Shown here: positions 1-5,390 of the stretch, in pieces | Layout: each line of letters begins with the position of its first letter | Numbering within the stretch: position 1 is the stretch's first letter | DNA from: CALNYS01 sp942490855 | GTDB taxonomy: Bacteria; Planctomycetota; Phycisphaerae; Phycisphaerales; UBA1924 | DNA: 8,556 nt | NCBI GenBank assembly: GCA_942490855.1 | Contig: CALNYS010000006.1 | Coordinates: 1 to 8,556, forward strand | Direction: 5' to 3' | Made by a program: the position numbers and the translations under genes | Notes under the pieces: model-generated | The model's input: the letters and a program-made list of their open reading frames with translations, nothing else | What the model was told of the DNA's origin: nothing | The model's database searches: none

Positions 1-30
1 GGCCCCGAGGCGCAGGAACGACTCGGGGCC
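1..30. repeat. 9-bp inverted repeat at the left edge, in coding sequence
   Basis: GGCCCCGAG (1-9) and its exact reverse complement (22-30) flank a 12-base loop. It lies in the fibre gene just past the 24-residue repeats. The stem may extend beyond the edge. There is no T-tract in the window, and the frame stays open, so it is not read as a terminator. Confidence 0.45.
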
Positions 31-1428
31 GACCGTTATCGTGTCGGCGTAGGAGGTTGACGACGCGACGGCGGCTCCGGCGATAGTGCAGGCGACAGAG
101 GATGTGAACGTCGGCGGCGAGTGCGTTGCTGCGAGCGCCGCGGCGGTCCCGGCGCTCGTCGCCGCGATCGTCGCAGAGGACGTTCCGGGCGCGAACGTGG
201 CTGCCAGCGCTCCGGCCGCGCCGGCGCTGGCCGTCGCCGCTGTCGCCTGGTGCAGCGACGTCGCGAACGTCCCCGAGGCTGCGCCGGCGGCCCCCGCGCT
301 CGTCGCTGCGGCCGATGCCGTGAACGTCGGCGCGGTGTGCGTTGCCGAGAGCGCAGCAGCCGCGCCGCCAGCCGTCGCCGTCCCGGAGGCGGTGAAGATC
401 CCCGATGCGTAGGCCGCGCTCGCTGCTGCTGCAGCTCCTGCGCTCGTCGCCGCCGCGGAACTCGTGAACGTCGGCGCGACGTGCGTCGCCGAAAGGGCGC
501 TCGCGGATCCGCTCGCCGTCGCTGTAACGCTCGCGGTGAACGTCGGCACGCCGAACGTCGCGGACGCCGCCGCGGCCGCGCCGCCGCTCGTCGCGGATGC
601 AGATGCGGTGAAGGTCGGCGCTGTGTGCGTCGCGGATCCGGCGCCCGCTGCGCCGCCCGTGGTCGCAGCGACGCTCGCCGTGAAGTCGCTCGGGACGAGA
701 ACGCCGCGCGACATCGTGAGGCTCTCGAACACGGTCCAGACCGGGGCGCTCGGCGCGACCGTGCAGCCCGTGACCGTGCCGTTGTTCTGGTTGCCCGAGA
801 GGTCCGGCTGCGTGCCCGTGCCGTAGCGGCCAGGGAACGACGAGAGCACGCACCCAGACATCGGCGCTCCGACCTCGTTCTGGAGCTGCTGGAGCTCGCC
901 GAGCGAGAGCGCGCGGTTGTAGATGCCGCACCACGTCGTGTCCTGATCCTGGCTCCCCGCTCCGCCCGCGCCGAAGACTCCGAGGTATTGGTTGTCGCTC
1001 GCGTTGTCGCCCGTCGTCCCGGAGCCTGCGCTCGACGTCGCGATCAGCGCGACGGGCGTCGTCAGGTTGCCCTTGTAGAGCCGGACGATCTTCGCGGTGT
1101 CGTCGTAGGTCATCGCGATGAACATGACCTCGCCCGCGGTGTAGATGTTCGCGGCCGAGTTCGCGGCGACGATGCCGCCCGAGAGATCGACGAGCCCGTA
1201 GAGCGACGTGGCGTTGGTGCCTGCACCGCCGCTCGCGAACTCGAACGACCGACGATCCGATCCGCCGCCGGTGCCCTTCGTGAGGATGCCGCCGACGAGC
1301 CCGGTCGCGTTCGCCTTGAGGAGCGCGACGTACGTCATGCCGCCGCCGCTCGCGCCGAGGTTATCGAGCGACGCGCCGCTGGCGTAGCTGACTCGGTTCC
1401 CGGCGGCGGCTCCGAAGCGGAGCGCCAC
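1..1428 (-). CDS. LamG-domain fibre protein with nine 24-residue repeats (3' end outside window)
   Basis: The frame is open for 476 codons from GTG at 1428 to base 1 with no stop, so the C-terminus lies outside. Residues 1 to about 190 look like a LamG/concanavalin-A-like jelly roll: 'LRFGAAAGNRVSYASGASL' at the start, 'EVMFIAMTYDDTAKIVRLY' in the middle, and 'WCGIYNRALSLGELQQL' at the end, the classic LamG closing motif. 'PDLSGNQNNGTVTG' (about 209-222) is the usual phage continuation. Residues 249-464 are nine consecutive 24-residue repeats, followed by 'TVGPESFLRLGA' into the edge. LamG domains in phage fibres often bind sugars, so a receptor-binding fibre is likely. A modest GGGA (1442-1439) lies ten bases before GTG, and the gene starts two bases after the upstream TAG. 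An ATG at residue 31 would cut into the LamG fold. No signal peptide or membrane span is visible. Confidence 0.88.
   Translation of the reverse strand, partial: MALRFGAAAGNRVSYASGASLDNLGASGGGMTYVALLKANATGLVGGILTKGTGGGSDRRSFEFASGGAGTNATSLYGLVDLSGGIVAANSAANIYTAGEVMFIAMTYDDTAKIVRLYKGNLTTPVALIATSSAGSGTTGDNASDNQYLGVFGAGGAGSQDQDTTWCGIYNRALSLGELQQLQNEVGAPMSGCVLSSFPGRYGTGTQPDLSGNQNNGTVTGCTVAPSAPVWTVFESLTMSRGVLVPSDFTASVAATTGGAAGAGSATHTAPTFTASASATSGGAAAAASATFGVPTFTASVTATASGSASALSATHVAPTFTSSAAATSAGAAAAASAAYASGIFTASGTATAGGAAAALSATHTAPTFTASAAATSAGAAGAASGTFATSLHQATAATASAGAAGALAATFAPGTSSATIAATSAGTAAALAATHSPPTFTSSVACTIAGAAVASSTSYADTITVGPESFLRLGA
37..684 (-). repeat. Nine tandem 72-bp (24-residue) repeats in the fibre gene
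   Basis: Units on the minus strand begin at 684, 612, 540, 468, 396, 324, 252, 180 and 108, each exactly 72 bases with no insertion or deletion. The consensus is F-T-A-S-x-x-A-T-x-x-G-A-A-A-A-x-S-A-T-[H/F/Y]-x-x-P-T. Each unit has many alanines (eight or more in several). Units 1-3 and 5 are closest to the consensus, and units 7 and 8 lose the starting F-T. The pattern suggests two short strands per repeat separated by a small-residue turn or helix, consistent with an extended fibre shaft. DNA identity is clearly lower than protein similarity. Confidence 0.9.
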
Positions 1429-1430
1429 GG

Positions 1431-1724
1431 CTAGATGATCCCGCTGCGCCGCATCGCCCAGTAGGCGAGCGCCGCTCCGACCTCCGCGACCGTCGCTCCG
1501 GCGACCGCGGTGCGCGCGTGCTGAAGCAGCACGGCCTCGACCTTCGTCGCTGCGTACGCGGTCTGCATCTGGTTCGTCGTCGCGTCCATGACCTCGTCGA
1601 TCTTCGCGACGATCGCCTTCAGCTCGGTCGTCGTGCGGGTCGCGGTCACGCCGGTCTCGACGAAGAGCCGCCGTGCCATCTCGCGCGCGCAGAGGGTGTG
1701 ATCGGCGTCGGTGAGCACGGGCAT
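1431..1724 (-). CDS. Small helical phage protein of unknown function
   Basis: This 97-residue protein appears all-helical: 'MPVLTDADHTLCAREMARR', 'TTTELKAIVAKIDEVMDAT', 'VEAVLLQHARTAVAGA' and a hydrophobic end 'VGAALAYWAMRRSGII'. Proteins starting 'MP-x-L-T-D' and ending in '-Y-x-x-M-R-R-x-G' recur in tailed-phage structural clusters, as far as I remember, without a proven function. ATG at 1724 has GGGAG (1737-1733) eight bases upstream and lies five bases after the previous stop. The same frame is open upstream to 2189, but that stretch lies over the 160-residue gene and is Arg-rich, so it is antisense-like. The end precedes the GTG of the fibre gene by two bases, so this gene may be coupled to or serve the fibre, for example in assembly. 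That is inference. Confidence 0.82.
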   Translation of the reverse strand: MPVLTDADHTLCAREMARRLFVETGVTATRTTTELKAIVAKIDEVMDATTNQMQTAYAATKVEAVLLQHARTAVAGATVAEVGAALAYWAMRRSGII

Positions 1725-1729
1725 CGCGG

Positions 1730-2212
1730 CTACTCCCAGATGATCGAGAAGTTGAAGCACGCGATCTGCGCGAGCGTCCACCCGGACGTCTCGAACGTCA
1801 CCTGCATCTTCACGAGCTCGTCGGCCACGATCGTGTCGGCGCCGAGCGTCACGAGCGCCTCGAGCAGCTCGTCGTCGTCGCCCGTCGCCCAGGTGATCGT
1901 CGTCGTGCCCTCGGCCGTCAGCGTGATCGTGTCGGGGGTGTCGCCGACGGCGACCGAAGCCCACGCCGGGTTCACCTTCGCCGCTCCGGTCGTCGCGTTC
2001 GCGAGCGCACGGATGCGCAGCTTCGCCGTGCCGCTCGGCAGCACCTGCGGCATCTCGAACTCGAGGTCGGTCACCGTGTCGCCGGAGAGCGAAGCGACGA
2101 CGCACACGCCGCGCGTGCGGCGTCCGTTCGTCGCGCCGACGTGCGCGCCCGGATAGCAGAGTCCGTCCGTGTCGAACTCGATGCTGCACGGGTGAATGGG
2201 ACCTCCAGCCAT
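1730..2212 (-). CDS. Beta-rich phage protein, probably structural
   Basis: This 160-residue protein is probably a single beta-sandwich virion protein. The N-terminal region has 'IHPCSIEFDTDGLCYPGAH' with two cysteines, then 'TDLEFEMPQVLPSGTAKLRIRA', and a C-terminal half rich in strands ('DTITLTAEGTTTITWATGD', 'LLEALVTLGADTI', 'LVKMQVTFETSGWTLAQIA', 'FSIIWE'). Endings of this kind recur in uncharacterised tailed-phage proteins, as far as I recall, but I cannot name a family. The ATG at 2212 is the best-supported start in the window: GGAGG (2225-2221) lies eight bases upstream, inside the end of the preceding gene, and the intergenic gap is four bases. No catalytic motif, signal peptide or membrane span is visible. 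Confidence 0.86.
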   Translation of the reverse strand: MAGGPIHPCSIEFDTDGLCYPGAHVGATNGRRTRGVCVVASLSGDTVTDLEFEMPQVLPSGTAKLRIRALANATTGAAKVNPAWASVAVGDTPDTITLTAEGTTTITWATGDDDELLEALVTLGADTIVADELVKMQVTFETSGWTLAQIACFNFSIIWE

Positions 2213-2216
2213 CGGT

Positions 2217-2447
2217 TCAACCTCCGAACTTCCGCTCGATCAGCGCGCGCAGGTACTCCCGCTCGCGCTGCGCTTGATCGCTCTCGTCGTCCCGGATCGC
2301 CTGGAGCCGCCGCGTGATCGTCTCGCGCGTGTAGCGCGACGTAGCGGTCGCTGATACCTCGGGCGGCGCCGCGTCGAGCGCTGCCCCGGCGAGGTCGCGC
2401 AGCGAGAGCGTGCGCGGCTTCATCTCCCACACGAGCGGCTCGCTCAC
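2217..2447 (-). CDS. Small hypothetical phage protein, charged C-terminal helix
   Basis: This is a 76-residue protein of unknown function. The N-terminal part reads 'SEPLVWEMKPRTLSLRDLAG'. The C-terminal half is highly charged and probably one long helix, possibly a coiled coil ('ETITRRLQAIRDDESDQAQ', then 'REREYLRALIERKFGG'). I chose the GTG at 2447 because it overlaps the upstream TGA by four bases (GTGA). An ATG at 2486 would add 13 residues that lie over the preceding gene. There is no membrane segment or known motif. It is likely co-translated with the 95-residue protein. The last codons contain the ribosome binding site of the next gene. Confidence 0.76.
   Translation of the reverse strand: MSEPLVWEMKPRTLSLRDLAGAALDAAPPEVSATATSRYTRETITRRLQAIRDDESDQAQREREYLRALIERKFGG
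2221..2225 (-). promoter_or_regulatory. Strong ribosome binding site (GGAGG) for the 160-residue protein
   Basis: GGAGG on the minus strand lies eight bases before the ATG at 2212, the strongest Shine-Dalgarno sequence in the window. It is embedded in the last codons of the 76-residue gene. Confidence 0.8.
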
Positions 2448-2731
2448 GCGCCCGCCTCGATCGAGCGCCGCAGGGCCTTCACCCACGGCGGCGCGCGGTG
2501 CAGCGTCTCTGCGATCAGGATCACTTCGGCCGTGCTGGCGGCGTCGATCTCTCCGGCGAGCATCTTGCCGTGATACGCCGCGAGGAGCCGCTTGCGCAGC
2601 GACTGCGCGTGCTCGCGGACGGCGACGTCGTGGCTGCCGAGGCCGGCCATGATCTCCGCGGCGGTGTGCAGCACCGTCAGGCAGACCTTCTCGCGCGGCT
2701 CGGGAGCGGGCGTCGGCGTGGTGTCGGTCAC
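2444..2731 (-). CDS. Small hypothetical phage protein, mainly helical
   Basis: This is a 95-residue protein of unknown function. A Pro/Thr-rich N-terminal tail ('TDTTPTPAPEPRE') is followed by sequence that looks helical throughout ('VCLTVLHTAAEIMAGLG', 'HAQSLRKRLLAAYHG', 'AEVILIAETLHRAPPWVKAL'). There is no membrane segment, signal peptide or known motif. The GTG start at 2731 is supported by GAGGAG (2745-2740) eight bases upstream, and there is a 13-base gap after the previous gene. Its TGA overlaps the GTG of the next gene by four bases, so the pair is probably translated together, and the two products may act together. Both are small and helical, which recalls tail assembly chaperones, but their position after J argues against that. 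Confidence 0.78.
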   Translation of the reverse strand: MTDTTPTPAPEPREKVCLTVLHTAAEIMAGLGSHDVAVREHAQSLRKRLLAAYHGKMLAGEIDAASTAEVILIAETLHRAPPWVKALRRSIEAGA

Positions 2732-2739
2732 GAGTCGAT

Positions 2740-2745
2740 CTCCTC
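2740..2745 (-). promoter_or_regulatory. Ribosome binding site (GAGGAG) that supports the GTG start at 2731
   Basis: GAGGAG on the minus strand lies eight bases before GTG at 2731 and overlaps the TAG of the 141-residue gene. It is what decides the start, since no nearby ATG fits. Confidence 0.75.
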
Positions 2746-3170
2746 TAGCTGCCGTCCTGCGGGACGGTGACGGTGAACGCGGAGCAGGCGACCGTGCCGC
2801 CCGCGACGATCGACTTGTCGTCGAACGTCATGTTGGGCGTGTCCGCGGCTTCCCCGGCGGAGCCCTGCAGGATCACGTTCGCGTCGCTGTCCTTCACGCG
2901 GAAGTGGCCAGCGTCGCCGCTGGCGTCCGCGCTCGTGTCGCTCGTGATCGCCGAGGCGGTCGCGACGCCGGTCGACGCGGCTCCGAACGCGGGGTCCGAC
3001 ATCGGCAGCGTCGCGAGCAGCGTCCCCGAGTCCGCGGTCGCCGGCGTGGCAGGCTGCGCACCGGTGCGGACCTCGATGTAGCCTGCGCCAGCGCCGCCGT
3101 CGACCAGGTCGACGATGCCGTCGCACGCGGCGCTTCGGGCTGCTGCACTGATCTGCGTCGAGAGTGCCAT
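2745..3170 (-). CDS. Conserved phage structural protein of unknown role
   Basis: This 141-residue protein begins with a short helical stretch ('ALSTQISAAARSAACDGIVDLVD') and continues as a beta-rich domain. Recognisable blocks are 'YIEVRTGAQPATP', 'GTLLATLPMSDPAFGAAS', 'GVATASAITSDTSADASG', 'GHFRVKDSD' and a C-terminal 'IVAGGTVACSAFTVTVPQ'. This pattern recurs in many tailed phages and prophages as a hypothetical or structural protein, and I know of no proven function. ATG at 3170 has a good AGGAG (3185-3181) ten bases upstream, and the gene starts 16 bases after the previous stop. There is no transmembrane segment or signal peptide. It is probably a virion protein because it sits between tail-tip and fibre genes. 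Confidence 0.86.
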   Translation of the reverse strand: MALSTQISAAARSAACDGIVDLVDGGAGAGYIEVRTGAQPATPATADSGTLLATLPMSDPAFGAASTGVATASAITSDTSADASGDAGHFRVKDSDANVILQGSAGEAADTPNMTFDDKSIVAGGTVACSAFTVTVPQDGS

Positions 3171-3180
3171 CGGTCGCGGT

Positions 3181-3185
3181 CTCCT
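3181..3185 (-). promoter_or_regulatory. Ribosome binding site (AGGAG) for the 141-residue protein
   Basis: AGGAG on the minus strand lies ten bases before the ATG at 3170 and just after the TAG of the preceding gene (3189-3187). Confidence 0.75.
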
Positions 3186-3186
3186 G

Positions 3187-3966
3187 CTAGGTGCTCACTG
3201 TCCAGGTGCCGACCTGCGCGATCGCGATCCACTCTGTCGCGTTGATCGCGAGCAGCGTCACGACGTCGCCGATCGTGGTCGACTCGACGTAGCCCGCGGC
3301 CGGGCTCTCGTTGGCGGCGATGCGGATCGTGTCGCCCGAGCCTGCGACGACCCGGATGCCGTCGGCGTCCTGCACGACGAAGGTGTACGGGCCGAGGCCC
3401 TTCCGCGCCGCGGGCAGCGTGTGGTAGTTCTGCGCCGTCGCGCCCTCGTTCGTGAGGGTCTTCCCGCTCTCGCCCTCGGTGAGGATGTTCGGCGAGCCCG
3501 ACCCTGCAGTGTTCTCCTCGACCTCGCCGGGAAGGTCGAAGCCGAAGCGCGCGACCTCGCGCAGCGTCGTCGGCGACGCCCCGGTGTCGAGCCAGAAGAG
3601 GACGTACTTCGACGTCGCGTCGAGCACCAGATCCTGGCCGCCCGCGAGGCTGATCTGCCCAGCGCCGCCCGCCTCGTGAACGAGCGTCACGACGCGCGCC
3701 GCGGCCTCCTGCCGGAGCATGAGCAGGAAGGGCGAGAGCCCGGTGATCGCGACGTTCGTGAGCGAGTCCGACGCGGCGTCGCTCTCGGTGTCGATCGTGT
3801 GCATCGCGGCCGTCGCGGTGACCGAGCCCGTCGAGATCGTCAGCTCCGACTCGTCGCTCGCCCCGAGCAGCTGCTTCGTGACGGCGAGCCAGTCGTCGAG
3901 CGAGGTCTGCCCGGCGCCGCCGTTGGGGCTCGTCGCGAAGTAGCCGGCAACAGGGAAGCCACTCAT
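3187..3966 (-). CDS. Beta-rich phage structural protein (probable accessory tail/fibre protein)
   Basis: This 259-residue protein has no signal peptide, membrane segment or enzyme motif. It divides into two beta-rich halves. Residues about 45-145 ('HTIDTESDAASDSL', 'GQISLAGGQDLVLDA', 'LREVARFGF') and residues about 160-259 ('NEGATAQNYHTLPAA', 'YTFVVQDADGIRV', 'GDTIRIA', 'WIAIAQVGTWTVS') both resemble small beta domains I have seen repeatedly in tail-fibre and other structural proteins of tailed phages. It begins 27 bases after the J C-terminal half. ATG at 3966 is the only start available after the in-frame stop at 3996-3994. An AGGAG lies 14 bases upstream, a long spacing. Its place after J suggests an external tail decoration, fibre or fibre-attachment protein. 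The exact role is unknown. Confidence 0.85.
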   Translation of the reverse strand: MSGFPVAGYFATSPNGGAGQTSLDDWLAVTKQLLGASDESELTISTGSVTATAAMHTIDTESDAASDSLTNVAITGLSPFLLMLRQEAAARVVTLVHEAGGAGQISLAGGQDLVLDATSKYVLFWLDTGASPTTLREVARFGFDLPGEVEENTAGSGSPNILTEGESGKTLTNEGATAQNYHTLPAARKGLGPYTFVVQDADGIRVVAGSGDTIRIAANESPAAGYVESTTIGDVVTLLAINATEWIAIAQVGTWTVST

Positions 3967-3993
3967 GCGCTCAGGCTGCGCTCCTGCTTCGGG

Positions 3994-5388
3994 TCAGTAG
4001 CCGCGGACGACGACGTCGACGAGCGTCGCAACCTCGGCGCCGCTTGCCTGGTCGAGCGTGAGGATGTTCGCCCCCTTCGCTCCAGACTTGGACGTGACCG
4101 GGATCAGGCGCGGCGAGCTCGTGCCGACCGGCGTCGGCTTGACCTCGACGATCTTGCGCCAGGGATCGCCGGGCGGGACGCGCGTCCCGCCGTTGGCCGG
4201 GACGCTGAGCCCGGTGACGTGCCGCGTGCGCGCGACGTTCGACAGCGAGACCGAGAGCGCAGAGACCTCGGCCTGCTCGTGGCCGCCGGGGACGATCAGC
4301 CGGAAGTCGTACTGGCCGCACCCGACGTCCAGCAGCCGCCCGGGCCACGGGCGCCAGGGCTTGACGGCGTTCTCCGGGAACATCGCCGCAGCCGGGTCCG
4401 GGTCGAACATCGCCTCGAACGGGTTGTCGGGGAACCAGGCGACGTCGTTGTGCTGGCGGTACATCAGCCGCCAGCCGACGCCCGTGCATGCGCAGTCGAT
4501 CGAGAGCACCGCGCCGGGCCCGCCCTCGCCGGCGTGCACGGTGAAGCTCCACACGTACTCCATCCACTGGTAGAGGTCCCCGAACATGGGCGCGTTGGAG
4601 CTGCGCGGCCACCAGGGCGCCTCGAGGCCCCACGTCTCGCCGAACATCGGCGCCTCTTCGTCGAGCGGGAACATCGGGGCGTACGGGTCGACGCTCATCC
4701 ACGGCTCGATCCCACTCGGGAACATCGGCTGGCTCGTCGACGGCGGCGGCTCGACGTCGGCGAGCAGCGGCGCAGACGCGCTCGCCCCCCTCAGCGTGCC
4801 GGTCAGGAACCCGTTGGCTGCCTCGTCGACCGTGCGCACCAGGAACTCCGCCTGGTCGTCGATCGGGCCGCGGTTGGTGACGATCTTCGTCACGGGCCCC
4901 TCGTTGTCGTCCCAGTCCACGGGGCGGATCAGGATCGTGCGGTGGCCCTTGGGCACGCGGCAGAGCACGAACGGCGGCGCCGTGACGATCTCCTCGTGCG
5001 CGCGCTCGGCTGTGCCCCAGCCGTCGTCCCATCCGCCGTGCTGCCCAGGAGCGTGCCGGATGCGGAAGCCGCGCAGATCGAGGATCTCCGCGGGCATCTC
5101 CCACACGACGCAGTTCTCCTTCGTGAGCCGCAGCGACGAGACTGCCGGCGGCGCGATCGCGTCCTTCTCGACGACGACGCCCGGCCACAGCGTCCACGCC
5201 GTGACGCCGCCCGTCTCGGGGTCCACCATCCGCACGCGGACGTCGTAGGACACGCCCAGGTCGAGGCCCTCGATCGAGATCGAGCCGACGCCCTCGCGAG
5301 GTCGCTCGGGGATGGTGCGCCAGTTGACCGTGACGTCGTCTGTCGCGTCGGTGGGGGTGACGCGGTACTCGGTCTCGTAGACCCACAT
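3994..5388 (-). CDS. Tail-tip protein: detached C-terminal half of J, FN3-like domains plus PMF repeats
   Basis: This 464-residue protein directly follows J through a TGATG overlap. Residues 1-75 ('YETEYRV', 'SYDVRVRMVDPETGGVTAWT') look like the later strands of an FN3 domain. Residues about 78-165 ('PPAVSSLRL', 'FRIRHA', 'TILIRPVDWDDNEGP') look like a second one. Residues 220-269 and 325-346 carry a P-[M/W]-[F/W/M] motif about every nine residues. Residues about 350-464 ('YDFRLIVPGG', 'VSALSVSLS', 'NGGTRVPPG', 'VDVVVRGY') resemble the C-terminal beta domain at the end of many J-type proteins. The likely role is the outer part of the tail tip, probably host-facing. The ATG at 5388 is chosen because the residues upstream in frame are antisense-like (Arg/His-rich). 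No enzyme motif is visible. It could also be called a separate fibre protein. Confidence 0.87.
   Translation of the reverse strand: MWVYETEYRVTPTDATDDVTVNWRTIPERPREGVGSISIEGLDLGVSYDVRVRMVDPETGGVTAWTLWPGVVVEKDAIAPPAVSSLRLTKENCVVWEMPAEILDLRGFRIRHAPGQHGGWDDGWGTAERAHEEIVTAPPFVLCRVPKGHRTILIRPVDWDDNEGPVTKIVTNRGPIDDQAEFLVRTVDEAANGFLTGTLRGASASAPLLADVEPPPSTSQPMFPSGIEPWMSVDPYAPMFPLDEEAPMFGETWGLEAPWWPRSSNAPMFGDLYQWMEYVWSFTVHAGEGGPGAVLSIDCACTGVGWRLMYRQHNDVAWFPDNPFEAMFDPDPAAAMFPENAVKPWRPWPGRLLDVGCGQYDFRLIVPGGHEQAEVSALSVSLSNVARTRHVTGLSVPANGGTRVPPGDPWRKIVEVKPTPVGTSSPRLIPVTSKSGAKGANILTLDQASGAEVATLVDVVVRGY
4172..4191. repeat. Perfect 20-bp palindrome inside a coding sequence
   Basis: The half-site GGCGGGACGC is followed directly by its exact reverse complement. 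It lies in the C-terminal domain of the 464-residue tip protein and encodes part of 'NGGTRVPPG'. The symmetry does not extend beyond 20 bases. It could be a chance product of GC-rich coding sequence, an mRNA hairpin, or a protein-binding site. No T-tract follows, so it is not an intrinsic terminator. Confidence 0.6.
4351..4731 (-). repeat. Protein-level repeat, P-[M/W]-[F/W/M] about every 9 residues (two blocks)
   Basis: In the 464-residue tip protein, tetrads begin at residue 220 (QPMF), 228 (EPWM), 237 (APMF), 246 (APMF), 257 (APWW) and 266 (APMF). After a 55-residue insert they resume at 325 (EAMF), 334 (AAMF) and 343 (KPWR). Spacings are 8, 9, 9, 11, 9 and then 9, 9. The residues between tetrads are mostly acidic, Pro, Gly or Ser. 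At DNA level little more than the ATG-TTC hexamer is shared, so the conservation is in the protein rather than in a recent tandem duplication. Confidence 0.75.
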
Positions 5389-5390
5389 CA
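5386..5390 (-). other. TGATG stop/start junction that splits an FN3-like domain
   Basis: On the minus strand the TGA of the J-like gene (5390-5388) shares its last base with the ATG of the next gene (5388-5386), a classic termination-reinitiation overlap. The downstream frame is offset by -1 relative to J. I see no slippery heptamer or homopolymer just before it, so reinitiation is more likely than programmed frameshifting. The position is unusual because the two flanking protein ends together resemble one fibronectin III domain. Confidence 0.7.

Noticed and set aside
37..684. The 72-bp tandem array as a CRISPR or a non-coding satellite
   Set aside because: There are no identical repeats with unique spacers. 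The units are in frame without indels and differ largely at silent sites, so they are coding.
121..1434. Plus-strand open frame of 437 codons, plus shorter ones at 86-412 and 464-826
   Set aside because: These mirror the minus-strand fibre gene and its 72-bp repeats. The 437-codon product is mostly Arg and the shorter ones are Ala/Val repeats generated by the antisense of the array.
2217..2731. The 95- and 76-residue genes as a G/GT tail assembly chaperone pair
   Set aside because: Such pairs lie between the tail tube and tape measure genes and use a slippery frameshift. Here the genes are after J, overlap by GTGA and show no slippery heptamer.
3994..5388. Diversity-generating retroelement target in the repeat-bearing tip protein
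   Set aside because: No reverse transcriptase, template repeat or adenine-rich variable region is visible in the window. The PMF motifs are too short and regular.
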